A DNA stretch of 34,488 nt from Thermoproteota archaeon (lineage in GTDB: Archaea > Thermoproteota > Bathyarchaeia > Bathyarchaeales > Bathycorpusculaceae), in the NCBI GenBank assembly GCA_012513715.1, contig JAAZBP010000132.1:1-34488 (forward strand). The letters run 5' to 3'. A program made the position numbers and the translations under genes. Each line of letters begins with the position of its first letter. The stretch's first letter is position 1. Positions 22,740-30,933 of the stretch are shown piece by piece. The notes beneath the pieces are model-generated. The model was not told where the DNA came from. It searched no databases and saw nothing but the letters and a program-made list of their open reading frames with translations.

Positions 22740-23825
22740 ATGGCTATAAACCAAGAACTAAAAACCGAGCCGAGAAATTACAAAATAGCATTTATAACAA
22801 CGCCCTTATATAGAGAAAATCGTACAGTAGACTTAATAGAATTTATTTGCAGCCACATGTTTTCTATTTGCAAAAATTTTGACGTAATATCAACTGGGCA
22901 AACGCGCGCATTTATAGCTGATCTAGTCAGCTCTGGGTCATATAGTGATTTCCAAAACAATATTATGGTGAACCCTAAATTTCTGCAGAAAGTTAATCTG
23001 ACTCCAAAAGATGAAACTAGGGTCAGGTTACTTATTAAAAGGATAATGGCTGATACACATCAACCCAGTGCTGATTTAGCATATGAGGAATGGAGTCAAA
23101 CAATTCGTAACAGCATAACCGAAGGCGAAAAAATCGATGCGGGCCTGTTAGGAATGGTCGATATTATTTGTGAAGTAATAGGTGAACGATTGAATGCAGT
23201 AATCCATCTTACAGATTGGCAGGATAAAGCAAGCAAGATGGACAGTGCCGTATTGTCGAGAGAAGCGAACGTCCATAACGTACCAATAGCGACAAATATC
23301 GAGACTGCCTCAAATCTTTTGAAGTTATGGTGCAGGGATATAACATCTGGTCGAGACCCTTTCGAAAATTCAGAGAGAGCCCCTAAAGCAATTGACGTTG
23401 CTGACCCATTGAATGGGATAACTACAAACGATCGTGTTCTCGCGATAATTTCTCACGACGGAAAAAAACTTGAAATGTCTAAATTCGTGGTTAAACACGC
23501 CAGAGATATTCTAAAATATCATTTTATTCTTGCTACTGGCACGACTGGTTCATACATCAAGAAATTTTTAGAAGCGAAGGGCTTCGGCGAACAAGCTAAA
23601 AATCAAGTCCGGTGCTGTAACTCAGGTCCAGAAGGAGGAGATTTACAGATTGCATATGCAGTTGTGCATGGAAAGTGTCAAGATATAATATTTTTTCAAG
23701 ATCCCAAGGTAAGCCACCCGCATGACGCTGATATTCGGTTGCTTGAGCAAGCTGTCTTAACTTCTGGTGTACATGCGAGAATAGCCACAAATCAAGCTAC
23801 TGCTGCAATGCTAATCAGAAGATAA
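22740..23825 (+). CDS. Tandem methylglyoxal-synthase-like protein
   Basis: The 361-residue protein has two MGS-fold domains. Domain 2 (about 235-360) keeps every signature: IISHDGKKLEMSKFV (His, Asp, Lys), ATGTTG for phosphate binding, NSGPEGGDLQI, IIFFQDP with the catalytic Asp, and HPHDADI, then a final ATNQATA. MGS converts dihydroxyacetone phosphate to methylglyoxal. Domain 1 (about 14-205) has the fold pattern (KIAFITTP, STGQTRAFI, VIHLTD, NVPIATNIETA) but lacks the HD pair and the GTTG loop, so it is probably inactive and may be regulatory. ATG at 22740 has no ribosome site; a TATA-like TCTAAAATA near 22696 would give a short leader. Usual MGS is about 150 aa, so the double form is unusual. 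Confidence 0.8.
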   Translation: MAINQELKTEPRNYKIAFITTPLYRENRTVDLIEFICSHMFSICKNFDVISTGQTRAFIADLVSSGSYSDFQNNIMVNPKFLQKVNLTPKDETRVRLLIKRIMADTHQPSADLAYEEWSQTIRNSITEGEKIDAGLLGMVDIICEVIGERLNAVIHLTDWQDKASKMDSAVLSREANVHNVPIATNIETASNLLKLWCRDITSGRDPFENSERAPKAIDVADPLNGITTNDRVLAIISHDGKKLEMSKFVVKHARDILKYHFILATGTTGSYIKKFLEAKGFGEQAKNQVRCCNSGPEGGDLQIAYAVVHGKCQDIIFFQDPKVSHPHDADIRLLEQAVLTSGVHARIATNQATAAMLIRR

Positions 23826-23973
23826 AACCACTATAAAAAAAGTTAAAGAAATCAAGTATTGCTAAACCCGAAAAGCAATAAATACATGGGTTGCGAAGAA
23901 GACTAAAATTATAGACCCATTTGTCACTACCTCTTAAGCCGAGTGTATTCAGAAACGTCTGATAAGCAGTTTA

Positions 23974-24073
23974 TGGGTGAGCCTGTTCCTACTCGACGGT
24001 TTCATGACTTATTTCTACCGACAAATTGAGTGTGTGGGTAGAAAAAACCGTTTTCACAGGCGCTCCTCACCCA
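23974..24073. ncRNA. 100-nt rod-like hairpin
   Basis: Four nested complementary blocks occur in order: TGGGTGAG/CTCACCCA, GCCTGT/ACAGGC, ACGGTTT/AAACCGT and TTCTACC/GGGTAGAA, closing on a 16-nt loop. The result is a bulged rod over exactly 100 nt in a gene-free stretch (23826-24366). It could be a small RNA, a MITE-like inverted repeat or a replication/recombination site. Strand is not decided. The rest of the stretch has no visible gene. Confidence 0.6.
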
Positions 24074-24366
24074 CGGTAACTATGGTCTAAGAAGCTATTA
24101 ACTTTTTAGAATCTTTCTTTTGAGCAAATTTACGCCCTCGAAGTACATATCTAAATATTAAACCACGCCTGAGAGTGATGAGGTGAAGCTTAAGCTCCAA
24201 ATCTACGGCCGGCTACTCGGGAGTTCGTCTTGTCTGGTAAGACAAATGTTTATCATAAACTCAAACTATCTTCCTTTTTTTGTTTAAGGTCAAGATTCCA
24301 GTTTTAGCGAGCCTTAGTCAAGAAAGTTTGACGAATAGACTTATCAAATGGGTGAGGTGGGTATTT

Positions 24367-25608
24367 TTGAGTGTGCTTGACATGAACAAAAGCAGGACGG
24401 CAACTACCTTTTTTTCGGTTGTTCTTCTAGTATGCATCATCTTTGCATATACCTTGCCTGAACCAGTTGCAGGTAACCCTCTCTGGGAGGATGCTCCGCC
24501 TAAACCTGAGCAAATCTATATCCAAAGCGATGGAGCAATTGAACCTTCAACGGTACCCATTCAGCGATCAGGAAGCACATATACGTTTACAAGCAGTATT
24601 TTTAACGCGTCTTTAATTATTAAAGCAAATGACATAGTGATCGATGGAGCAGGCTTTGTACTTCAGGGGACGGGACAGAATAACGGGTTTCAAAATATTT
24701 TCTTTGAAGGTATCTCTATAGCCAATGTCCAAAATGTAACTGTAAAGCAATTGGAGATCAGAGACTTTGACTTTGGACTGATGATAACTGAAAGTTCAAA
24801 AATAAGTCTTGTTGAGAGTGAGGTTTTTGAAACCATACGTATTGGCAGTTCCTCTGCTGAATGCAAGATAACTGGAAACAGTCTCTCAAGAGTTGAAGTT
24901 CAAGGTACACAAAACACCATTTCCAATAACGATTTTACTCTTCCAAATAGCCACCTTCACGTTGAGAATGATGGTAACACAATCGATGGAAACCTCATTT
25001 ATGGCTCTATTCGACTGGCCTTATCACGCAACAACGTTGTGTCCAACAATAACTTATCACTTGGTCTTATGGGTATAGAGATCAGCGCAAGCTCTTCTCA
25101 CAACGAAATCTTTGGAAACCAGATCGCTCACACAGACGGCTATGGCTTGTTAATTAGTAATTCATTCGAAAATACCATATATAACAACAAAATCAGCAAC
25201 ACACCTATCGGCATTTACTTAACCGAAATGTCGTCAAATTATGGGTATTCAAACACAACTAACAACCTATTTTACAGGAATACTTTAACGGAAAATGCTC
25301 AAAATATCCGAATAAACGGTGAGTTTGGTAATCTTTGGGATAATGGGGAAGAAGGCAACCATTGGAGTGATTACAACGGCACTGATCTAAATAATGACGG
25401 GATAGGCGACACGCCATACGTCATAGGAACACATAACACAGGTAATTATCCACTCATGCAACCCCTTATCAATCAGGAATTGCCTAATAATAACAGCGCG
25501 CAGGACACCGGACTTTTTTCATTAGGGCCAATACTGGCTGCTTTGGGGATTGCGTTTACTGTGGTGATCGTTGGTTTGCTAGTTTACTTCAAGAGACGTC
25601 TTCCCTAA
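24367..25608 (+). CDS. NosD-like right-handed beta-helix surface protein
   Basis: TTG at 24367 lies 6 nt after GAGGTGG; the frame is open further up but lacks a ribosome site. The 413-residue product has a signal peptide (about 12-37, TTFFSVVLLVCIIFAYTL). A lead-in follows (IYIQSDGAIEPSTVPI, FTSSIF, IVIDGAGFVLQG), the standard opening of archaeal NosD/PbH1 proteins. About ten beta-helix turns come next (ITGNSLS, NTISNNDF, NVVSNNNLS, NEIFGNQI, NTIYNNKI), then the GNLWDNGEEGNHWSDYNGTD and GDTPYVI ending, and a C-terminal membrane helix with KRRLP. The fold is used for polysaccharide binding or cleavage; enzyme residues cannot be assigned. It is outside the cell, anchored at the C-terminus. Confidence 0.85.
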   Translation: MSVLDMNKSRTATTFFSVVLLVCIIFAYTLPEPVAGNPLWEDAPPKPEQIYIQSDGAIEPSTVPIQRSGSTYTFTSSIFNASLIIKANDIVIDGAGFVLQGTGQNNGFQNIFFEGISIANVQNVTVKQLEIRDFDFGLMITESSKISLVESEVFETIRIGSSSAECKITGNSLSRVEVQGTQNTISNNDFTLPNSHLHVENDGNTIDGNLIYGSIRLALSRNNVVSNNNLSLGLMGIEISASSSHNEIFGNQIAHTDGYGLLISNSFENTIYNNKISNTPIGIYLTEMSSNYGYSNTTNNLFYRNTLTENAQNIRINGEFGNLWDNGEEGNHWSDYNGTDLNNDGIGDTPYVIGTHNTGNYPLMQPLINQELPNNNSAQDTGLFSLGPILAALGIAFTVVIVGLLVYFKRRLP

Positions 25609-25795
25609 ACCTAAGAATTATACTCCTAACATACCTATTCATTTTTAATAGCTATCGGCTAGTTAAGTATCTTTAAGAAGGTAGCGTCAACCTACTATAA
25701 TCAACTGTTATGTCTTTTAACTAATTACTTACGCAACCGCGTATTTCCTCTTATTTTTGCTTTTTAAAATTAGAAGACAAACCATTTTGATAGCT

Positions 25796-26866
25796 ATGTA
25801 TCAGCACTTTAGAAGAAGCATATTTGGCATAAGCCACTTGTACTCAGTTCTAATAACTATCGTAATCGTTCTTGTCGCCAGTATTCTTACTGCGTTTGTA
25901 CTCATAGATAGCAATAAAGTACTCGGTGCCAGCGAGCAGTTCAATATTCAATCCGCAAACTTAATTAAAGATACAAACGGCAATGCCGTTTTCTCAATAA
26001 CCATAAAAAACATAGGTAGCAACTCAATCAACAGCTTAACGGTTCAACTCTCAAAAGAACAGCCAATAGCAATATCTGTTCCAATCAATGGATTAGAACC
26101 AGGCAAATCCATATCCGCCAATTTCTCGCCTGAAAACACCTTCATATCTGGGCAATCATACCTAATCAGGATTACAGCCGCTTTTAACGGAGGCGGTTCT
26201 GCAGTTCAATCTACATCTGTTGTATGTCAAGGTAGCGGGGCAATATCCCCAATTCCTACGATAAGCCCGTCAGCATCTCCAAGTCCTGACCCCGCACCTA
26301 CGCCTTCGCCTGCAACTCCTCAAAGTCAAACCTTATACTTTAGCAGCACCCAAACCACAATAAACACCAAAACAGCAAAGACACTGCTTACGGATCAGCC
26401 CAACCAGCAAGGCTCAGCCAACTACGATCACTCCAATGGCTGGGCTTACTACTGGGGCATAAGAGTGTTCAAGCTAACTGCTGATGGCTCAGAAACAGAG
26501 CTCACCGCTGGATCGCCAGTTGCTATAGCGACCATTGGAACCGATTCCAAAGGAGACCTCATCGGCGGAAACTATTTAAAAACCGCAACATGGACCCCAC
26601 CTCAAACACCTTTGGAACCAACCGATGCTATATTAATTAGAGTATACTATCAATGCTCAGGAATCACTTGGCGACAGGCAGACCAATGGGGTACTTCACA
26701 ATTAGGAGCAACTAGCCTTGAGGGCCAAACTTGGACAGTAAGTTATTATCTTTCACAAAACTGGTACTACGGCTACGACTATACCTACCATTATACAGGC
26801 AGATTCTACTGGGGAACACAAACTTATGACAGCCATATCTCGAACTTCACCTATGTCCCTGCCTGA
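25796..26866 (+). CDS. Archaeal pilin-like secreted protein
   Basis: ATG at 25796 puts the N-terminus MYQHFRRSIFGISHLYS directly before a hydrophobic helix (VLITIVIVLVASILTAFVL). This is the archaeal type IV pilin arrangement, with cleavage expected at or near FG/IS by a PibD-type peptidase. A CARDB-like beta domain follows (about 40-140; ITIKNIGSNSINSLTVQL), then a Ser/Pro linker (SPSASPSPDPAPTPSP) and a Tyr/Trp-rich C-terminal domain of about 170 residues. The latter is unusual for a plain pilin and suggests a tip adhesin or minor pilin. It lies 187 nt after the beta-helix gene on the same strand. No ribosome site is clear. Confidence 0.7.
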   Translation: MYQHFRRSIFGISHLYSVLITIVIVLVASILTAFVLIDSNKVLGASEQFNIQSANLIKDTNGNAVFSITIKNIGSNSINSLTVQLSKEQPIAISVPINGLEPGKSISANFSPENTFISGQSYLIRITAAFNGGGSAVQSTSVVCQGSGAISPIPTISPSASPSPDPAPTPSPATPQSQTLYFSSTQTTINTKTAKTLLTDQPNQQGSANYDHSNGWAYYWGIRVFKLTADGSETELTAGSPVAIATIGTDSKGDLIGGNYLKTATWTPPQTPLEPTDAILIRVYYQCSGITWRQADQWGTSQLGATSLEGQTWTVSYYLSQNWYYGYDYTYHYTGRFYWGTQTYDSHISNFTYVPA

Positions 26867-27029
26867 GGACAACCTGCGGTCTCTTTAAACGAATTCACAG
26901 AACTGAACCATCCATTCTTATTAGCTTTTTTCATATTACAGGTCGGAACGCTGTAAACCTGATATTTATACCTGCCATCTTTTTCGATAATTGCAGTAGT
27001 TGCAGCCACGATCCATCACTAGAATTAAT

Positions 27030-27185
27030 CCGTACAGCTTCTCTATCGGTCAGCTATACCATCGCAATACCGCCAAACAATCAGAAGCAAACCACACAAC
27101 CCACCAACCACAAACCATCAGCAATCAGCAGGTGACATCTAATTCATTACAACTGACCCCATAAAATACCGAAAACCCGATTAAT
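27030..27185 (+). other. AC-rich tract, copy 3 of 3
   Basis: A/C-rich sequence similar to 22240-22390. The upstream part (26920-27000) shares ATTAGCTTTTTT and GTCGGAAC with copy 2. No GT-rich tract or two-palindrome element precedes this copy, and no gene is seen between 26866 and 27594. Confidence 0.5.
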
Positions 27186-27212
27186 TTTTCGAGGGACGAC
27201 ATGAGTGGGGGC
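27186..27212 (+). repeat. T5-N12-GAGTGGGGGC motif, copy 3
   Basis: A T-run, a spacer containing GAGGGACGACAT, then GAGTGGGGGC. The T-run is one base shorter than in the other copies, but the spacing is held. Confidence 0.65.
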
Positions 27213-27381
27213 AGTTTTTTTACGGTTCGCTATGCTTAATCCTGTGTGGTTCAGAAGCTGCCTTTGATTGGTAATTGAGCTAAAAGGCCATTATTTAAAG
27301 TCATTCCAAGCTGAAGCTTCACTAACGCTTCATACATTTCAAAGAACAAATATAAACCCATAAACCGGCAACATTTTTCTT

Positions 27382-27393
27382 ACGCAAATGCGT
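27382..27393. promoter_or_regulatory. ACGCAAATGCGT palindrome, copy 3 of 4
   Basis: 12-bp palindrome of the ACGCAnnTGCGT class, 170 nt after the third GAGTGGGGGC and 200 nt before the gene at 27594. Confidence 0.5.
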
Positions 27394-27593
27394 GTGCAAA
27401 CCGCTTTCATCTTTCCAGCAATATTTAAAATTTATTTCGAACACTTTTTTGCAGGCAGCTTGTTTGGATGGTTTGGCTGCTGTCTTAACGGTAAAAGAGA
27501 ACGAAAGCTCAGATTGGCCGTGTAGCCTGTAGCGACGCCTGCAATGACTTTCGACCCCAAGACAAACGTATACATAGCTATAGAGGTTCGCCG

Positions 27594-27878
27594 TTGAGAA
27601 AATATCCAACTTGGGCATGCTTGAATGCTCAAGGCAAAGCAGTCATAGTCGATACAACTCATGGCGATTTACTGGAGGACCTTACGCGAAGAGTGCTTGT
27701 GCATAAACGGTTTGGCGAAGAAATCAAATCCACCACTGCCCAAGCGAGGCAACGCCTGAATGTAGTCTTATCCTGGAGATGGAAATTAAAGAAGGAAACA
27801 AGCAAGGCTGGCAAAAGCTTTGTCCTTTCCAATATCGAGGGCATAAGGTTGCTGTTCATCGAAAAATCTATTGACTAA
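27594..27878 (+). CDS. Small basic hypothetical protein, 94 aa
   Basis: TTG at 27594 follows GAGGTT at 6 nt. The product is basic, helical and cytoplasmic (IVDTTHGDLLEDLTRRVLV, ARQRLNVVLSWRWKLKKE). No motif is recognised. Its position about 200 nt after an ACGCAnnTGCGT palindrome parallels the MGS gene at 22740. It might bind nucleic acid because of its charge. Confidence 0.5.
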   Translation: MRKYPTWACLNAQGKAVIVDTTHGDLLEDLTRRVLVHKRFGEEIKSTTAQARQRLNVVLSWRWKLKKETSKAGKSFVLSNIEGIRLLFIEKSID

Positions 27879-27894
27879 TAAGAGGTGAAGAACT

Positions 27895-27954
27895 TTGGAG
27901 TTATCGTTTACAGTTACCCGCCGCCAGCATATACTACTAGCCAAGCTTTACTAG
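27895..27954 (+). pseudogene. SD-led 19-codon remnant
   Basis: TTG at 27895 follows AGAGGTGA at a good gap and reads MELSFTVTRRQHILLAKLY before TAG. This looks like the preserved start of a gene whose body was lost. Its end overlaps the end of the convergent gene at 27937. Confidence 0.3.
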
Positions 27955-28191
27955 CGGTTTATAGAGAATCACTAGCTGGCCTTCTTTTACCATAGCCAAT
28001 TCATTGCCAATAGCAACCTTTTCTAGACAATCCATTAAAATGTCATCGTCTTTTGCATCTATGTGTATTTGGCAACCTTTCGATAGAACGTCGTCTGCGT
28101 TTGGCGGCATCAACTTTATGTTTTTGCCCTCGATAAACCTGCAACACTCAAATATCTCTTTAACGACACTAACCGCTTGTTGCCGTTCCAT
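27937..28191 (-). CDS. Small alpha/beta protein, 84 aa (paralogue of 28531 product)
   Basis: ATG at 28191 opens 84 codons. The sequence reads helix (QQAVSVVKEIFECCRFI), strand (NIKLMPPN), strand (GCQIHIDAK), helix (DILMDCLEKVAIG) and strand (EGQLVILYKPL). The protein at 28531-28743 follows the same layout and also begins MER and ends near VxxYxP. No catalytic residue pattern is seen. Both are small cytoplasmic proteins in a cluster with a C2H2 protein, so a regulatory or nucleic-acid role is possible. Confidence 0.6.
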   Translation of the reverse strand: MERQQAVSVVKEIFECCRFIEGKNIKLMPPNADDVLSKGCQIHIDAKDDDILMDCLEKVAIGNELAMVKEGQLVILYKPLVKLG

Positions 28192-28278
28192 TATGACTCA
28201 TACTACAAGGAAAGAAGCTACTTAATTAGTGTTTAATAATTCTAAACGTGTGAGGGCAATAACGCGCTCATCTTGCTT

Positions 28279-28398
28279 TTAACAGGCCGGTTTCTTTCTT
28301 GATTGCCCTTTGTGTTCTTTCATTCGGTGCTCCCTTAGCATGTTTGGGTCTTGGAATTCAATTTTGCATATGGGGCAAATAAAACGTTCATACATCAT
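28279..28398 (-). CDS. C2H2 zinc-finger mini-protein, 39 aa
   Basis: ATG at 28398 (or the adjacent ATG at 28395) opens 39 codons ending TAA. The product contains FICPICKIEFQDPN, then LREHRMKEHKG: Cys8-x2-Cys11-x12-His24-x4-His29, a textbook C2H2 finger with the hydrophobic Phe and Leu in place, and a basic tail (SRKKPAC). Single-finger proteins of this size are frequent in archaeal viruses and plasmids and are thought to bind DNA. The ribosome site (AGGGAC) is weak. It is divergent from the gene at 28531. Confidence 0.75.
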   Translation of the reverse strand: MMYERFICPICKIEFQDPNMLREHRMKEHKGQSRKKPAC

Positions 28399-28530
28399 GT
28401 GTCCCTGTGATATTATAATATAGCTAATATCTATTCTGTTCAAGGCTGCCTTTTACCTATTCTTCTTTTTAAGGGAAATTGTCAATGCAATTCTTATATT
28501 GACAGGCAAGAAACAGTTTATAGGGATAAG

Positions 28531-28743
28531 ATGGAAAGAAATGGCGCAATGAGTTATCTTAAAGAACTTTTGGGAACAGATATCGGTATTTCGCCTGATT
28601 CGGTTTCTATTGAGCCACAACAGGATAGAGTTGTTAAAATTCGCATAAAAACTCAGGACAGGGTGTCCATAAGAGATATTGCTAAAAAGCGCGGCTTAAA
28701 GGTTTCAGAGGAAGGGGAAAGCGTAGTTATCTACGAACCATAG
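28531..28743 (+). CDS. Small alpha/beta protein, 70 aa (paralogue of 27937 product)
   Basis: ATG at 28531 opens a frame with helix (GAMSYLKELLG), strand (DSVSIEPQ), strand (VVKIRIKTQ), helix (SIRDIAKKRGLKV) and strand (ESVVIYEP). It matches the layout of the 84-residue protein at 27937-28191 at low identity. A TATA-like TTCTTATATT at about 28489-28498 could drive a short-leader transcript. Function is unknown. Confidence 0.65.
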   Translation: MERNGAMSYLKELLGTDIGISPDSVSIEPQQDRVVKIRIKTQDRVSIRDIAKKRGLKVSEEGESVVIYEP

Positions 28744-28804
28744 CTAACCGGCAGACTCTTTTTTTATACTATTCTCGAATCCAAACACATCTTTCGATTT
28801 AAGA

Positions 28805-29062
28805 CTATAAAGATTGACTAACCTGGTTTTGCTGTCTTAGCATGAAATAAAAGACCAAAATGAAAAGCGGTATATCAGCGGCCACTGTTAGTCCAATTAA
28901 CGTTGAATGGATAGTTATGAAATAGTTCACGAAATAATATGCATCTGGGCCATAATTTGTTGCGAGAACAGCTATCAACCAAAGAATTAGGAACTCAGCA
29001 AGGACTATAACTATGCAAATAGCCAAAGCTTTTACTGTTTTTCTCTTTCTTTTTTCGTTCAT
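28805..29062 (-). CDS. Small two-TM membrane protein, 85 aa
   Basis: ATG at 29062 follows GTGAAGAG. A basic start (MNEKRKRKTV) precedes two membrane helices (about 11-34, ALAICIVIVLAEFLILWL; about 49-75, IGLTVAADIPLFILVFYF) separated by an aromatic loop. It lies 60 nt after the secreted caspase-like gene at 29122 on the same strand and may be cotranscribed with it. No family is recognised. Confidence 0.6.
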   Translation of the reverse strand: MNEKRKRKTVKALAICIVIVLAEFLILWLIAVLATNYGPDAYYFVNYFITIHSTLIGLTVAADIPLFILVFYFMLRQQNQVSQSL

Positions 29063-29121
29063 ATCTCTTCACTTATTGAGGCACTATTACTTATTAAAAT
29101 AAAGAAAAAGGAAGGGAGGTA

Positions 29122-30192
29122 TTATGCGTAGACGTTTCCGTTGTGATCAGTGTAGAGAAGTGGGTTTGTATCCTGATGAGGTTGCGCCCAGATTGAATCT
29201 GAGTATGCTGACCAAGAGTCCCAACCCCAGTAAAGCCAGCGATCGCCCCATTCTCGGACGAAATCTGGAGAGTAATAAACGACGTCTTGAGGTCCTATGA
29301 ATCCGCTACTATGTGTCTTTGGTGGATAGTCGTAGGTGCAGAAGGGCATTTCAAACCCTAAATTGTATGTGTCACCCCAGCTGTAGCAGAAGTGGAAAAC
29401 ACCCATTCTAAGCGAGCTATAGTCATAGTTACTGCTATAACCGTACATTATTGTGTCTGGCGTAAAGAAGTTAAAGTAATTGATTATTCCGGGGATGCCT
29501 GTTTGGACATCCCAACTAGCGTAAGCTGAGCAGTAAATAGTAATTGAGGAGAATATTCTTGCTCCGTGTCCTTCCATGAAGACATCGACACTCTCATACT
29601 CAGAGCATGCCCAAGTAATCCAAGCCCAGATGTAGTAGCGGGTTGCCTCTTCATTTGTTAATGTATGCCAATAGTCATATTTACCTGAGTTTACGACGTG
29701 GTTGTAGAACTGGTCGTATTCACCGCTTCCAAAAGCGGGCAACTCCTGTTGGTAATAGTTCCAGATTGCTATTATTATGGCCGCTTTACCAGAACCCGTG
29801 CCTGACACGGTATATTGCTGGCTTATTGAGCCATCACTGTTAGTTTTTTGAGAAATGCTAGTCAAGTTGAATACCGGTTCAGTAAAATTAGCTTTGTTCT
29901 CAATTGTAGGTACAACATGATAACTGCCATCAGGTCCCAGTTCTGCCTGCGTTGGGTACTCTCTCATAAGCTGGAGTTGTGTTTTCAAATCAATACTTTT
30001 AATTTGTTCGTCGCTATAACCCAGTTGCCTTCCTAAGGTAGTTAAGTCGACGTAGACATCCGGAATCTTTAAGGCTTGTCCTGTCTGGTTTGCTGGCGTT
30101 TGGGCGCTGACCGATTGTGCAACCAACGAAGTGCATAAGGCTGCAATTATGACAAGCACCAGAAATCTCGAAGTGAACTGCTTCCCATTCAA
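29122..30192 (-). CDS. Secreted caspase-like (clan CD) protein, 356 aa
   Basis: TTG at 30192 lies 5 nt after AGGAGGTGA; the GTG at 30201 overlaps that site. A signal peptide (about 9-30, RFLVLVIIAALCTSLVAQSVSA) is followed by a helical propeptide-like region and then an aromatic-rich domain. There VDVFMEGHGARI gives a histidine after a strand and LRMGVFHFCYSWG a cysteine after a strand, the order and setting of clan CD peptidases. The larger protein at 17451 has the same arrangement (FNHGVG, FINTCLSAG). Overall similarity is low, so peptidase activity is a hypothesis. No membrane anchor is present, so it may be released. Confidence 0.65.
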   Translation of the reverse strand: MNGKQFTSRFLVLVIIAALCTSLVAQSVSAQTPANQTGQALKIPDVYVDLTTLGRQLGYSDEQIKSIDLKTQLQLMREYPTQAELGPDGSYHVVPTIENKANFTEPVFNLTSISQKTNSDGSISQQYTVSGTGSGKAAIIIAIWNYYQQELPAFGSGEYDQFYNHVVNSGKYDYWHTLTNEEATRYYIWAWITWACSEYESVDVFMEGHGARIFSSITIYCSAYASWDVQTGIPGIINYFNFFTPDTIMYGYSSNYDYSSLRMGVFHFCYSWGDTYNLGFEMPFCTYDYPPKTHSSGFIGPQDVVYYSPDFVREWGDRWLYWGWDSWSAYSDSIWAQPHQDTNPLLYTDHNGNVYA

Positions 30193-30429
30193 TATTTTCA
30201 CCTCCTAACCATGTTATCTCTATTGAAACAAGAAATACTTAATACTACACTTTAGGACAGTCTTAGACGAGTTTGTTGTCAAAAGCCCTTAAATAACTGC
30301 AAACGATAATAAAACTAGTAAGTCTGCCCTAAAATAGCAAAAGAAGAATTGCATACCTACTTTGTTTAGTTCTTTGTCTTGGGCCAATAGCATACTTTTA
30401 TTCACTAAGCGCTTTATACGAGTCGTAAT

Positions 30430-30762
30430 TCAACCGTAAATCAGGGATTTTGTTATCTTTTGGGGATTGTATCTATACACCATTGAATATCCAGTTTCCT
30501 GCGAGCGATAATTAATGATAGGTAGTGCTTGACCTCTAGACAGATAGTGGATATGGCTAAAGAAAACTGGAACACCTGTTATCATAAACTCAATTCCTTT
30601 ATCTTGCAGTATCTTTTTCACTGGCATTGGTGACCCTGGAATCAGTTTAACGGTCAAGTGGTCAGAAATTGTCAACCTGCCGCTGAATTCTTTGTTTGTA
30701 ACTCGATTAATCTTCACTTTTCCTTGCCTAAAATTTCTAAATTTTTTCCCCTGCCAAATCAT
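30430..30762 (-). CDS. Hypothetical beta-rich protein, about 110 aa
   Basis: ATG at 30762 is chosen because a TATTTAAAA box lies about 40-45 nt upstream; the frame is open to a GTG at 30897, but that extension overlaps the palindrome at 30896 and looks unlike protein. The product reads as beta strands (GRLTISDHLTVKLIPG, IEFMITGVPVFFSHIHYL) with a basic N-terminus. No motif is recognised. It is divergent from the VirB4 operon. The 237 nt between here and 30192 hold only promoter-like AT-rich sequence. Confidence 0.45.
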   Translation of the reverse strand: MIWQGKKFRNFRQGKVKINRVTNKEFSGRLTISDHLTVKLIPGSPMPVKKILQDKGIEFMITGVPVFFSHIHYLSRGQALPIINYRSQETGYSMVYRYNPQKITKSLIYG

Positions 30763-30895
30763 GAAATACAAACTAAATTGCAAACAAGCTGGCTTTAGTT
30801 TTAAATAGACGCTGTTTCTGGTTTTAAAATTTTGGTGATTAAGGGTGTTAGTCCAATGTTGTGTGGAGTAGAAAAATAGGTATGTCATGGGTAAC

Positions 30896-30907
30896 ACGCA
30901 TATGCGT
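30896..30907. promoter_or_regulatory. ACGCATATGCGT palindrome, copy 4 of 4
   Basis: Perfect palindrome identical to that at 6146, only 26 nt before the start of the VirB4 operon. In that position a bound protein would block transcription or translation initiation. Confidence 0.55.
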
Positions 30908-30933
30908 TCTCTTCAATTTTTTGGGTGATTGAT

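Noticed and set aside
27322-27662. Two minus-strand frames of 98 and 76 codons before the 27594 gene
   Set aside because: Composition is unlike protein, no ribosome site is seen, and they overlap the ACGCAAATGCGT palindrome and each other.
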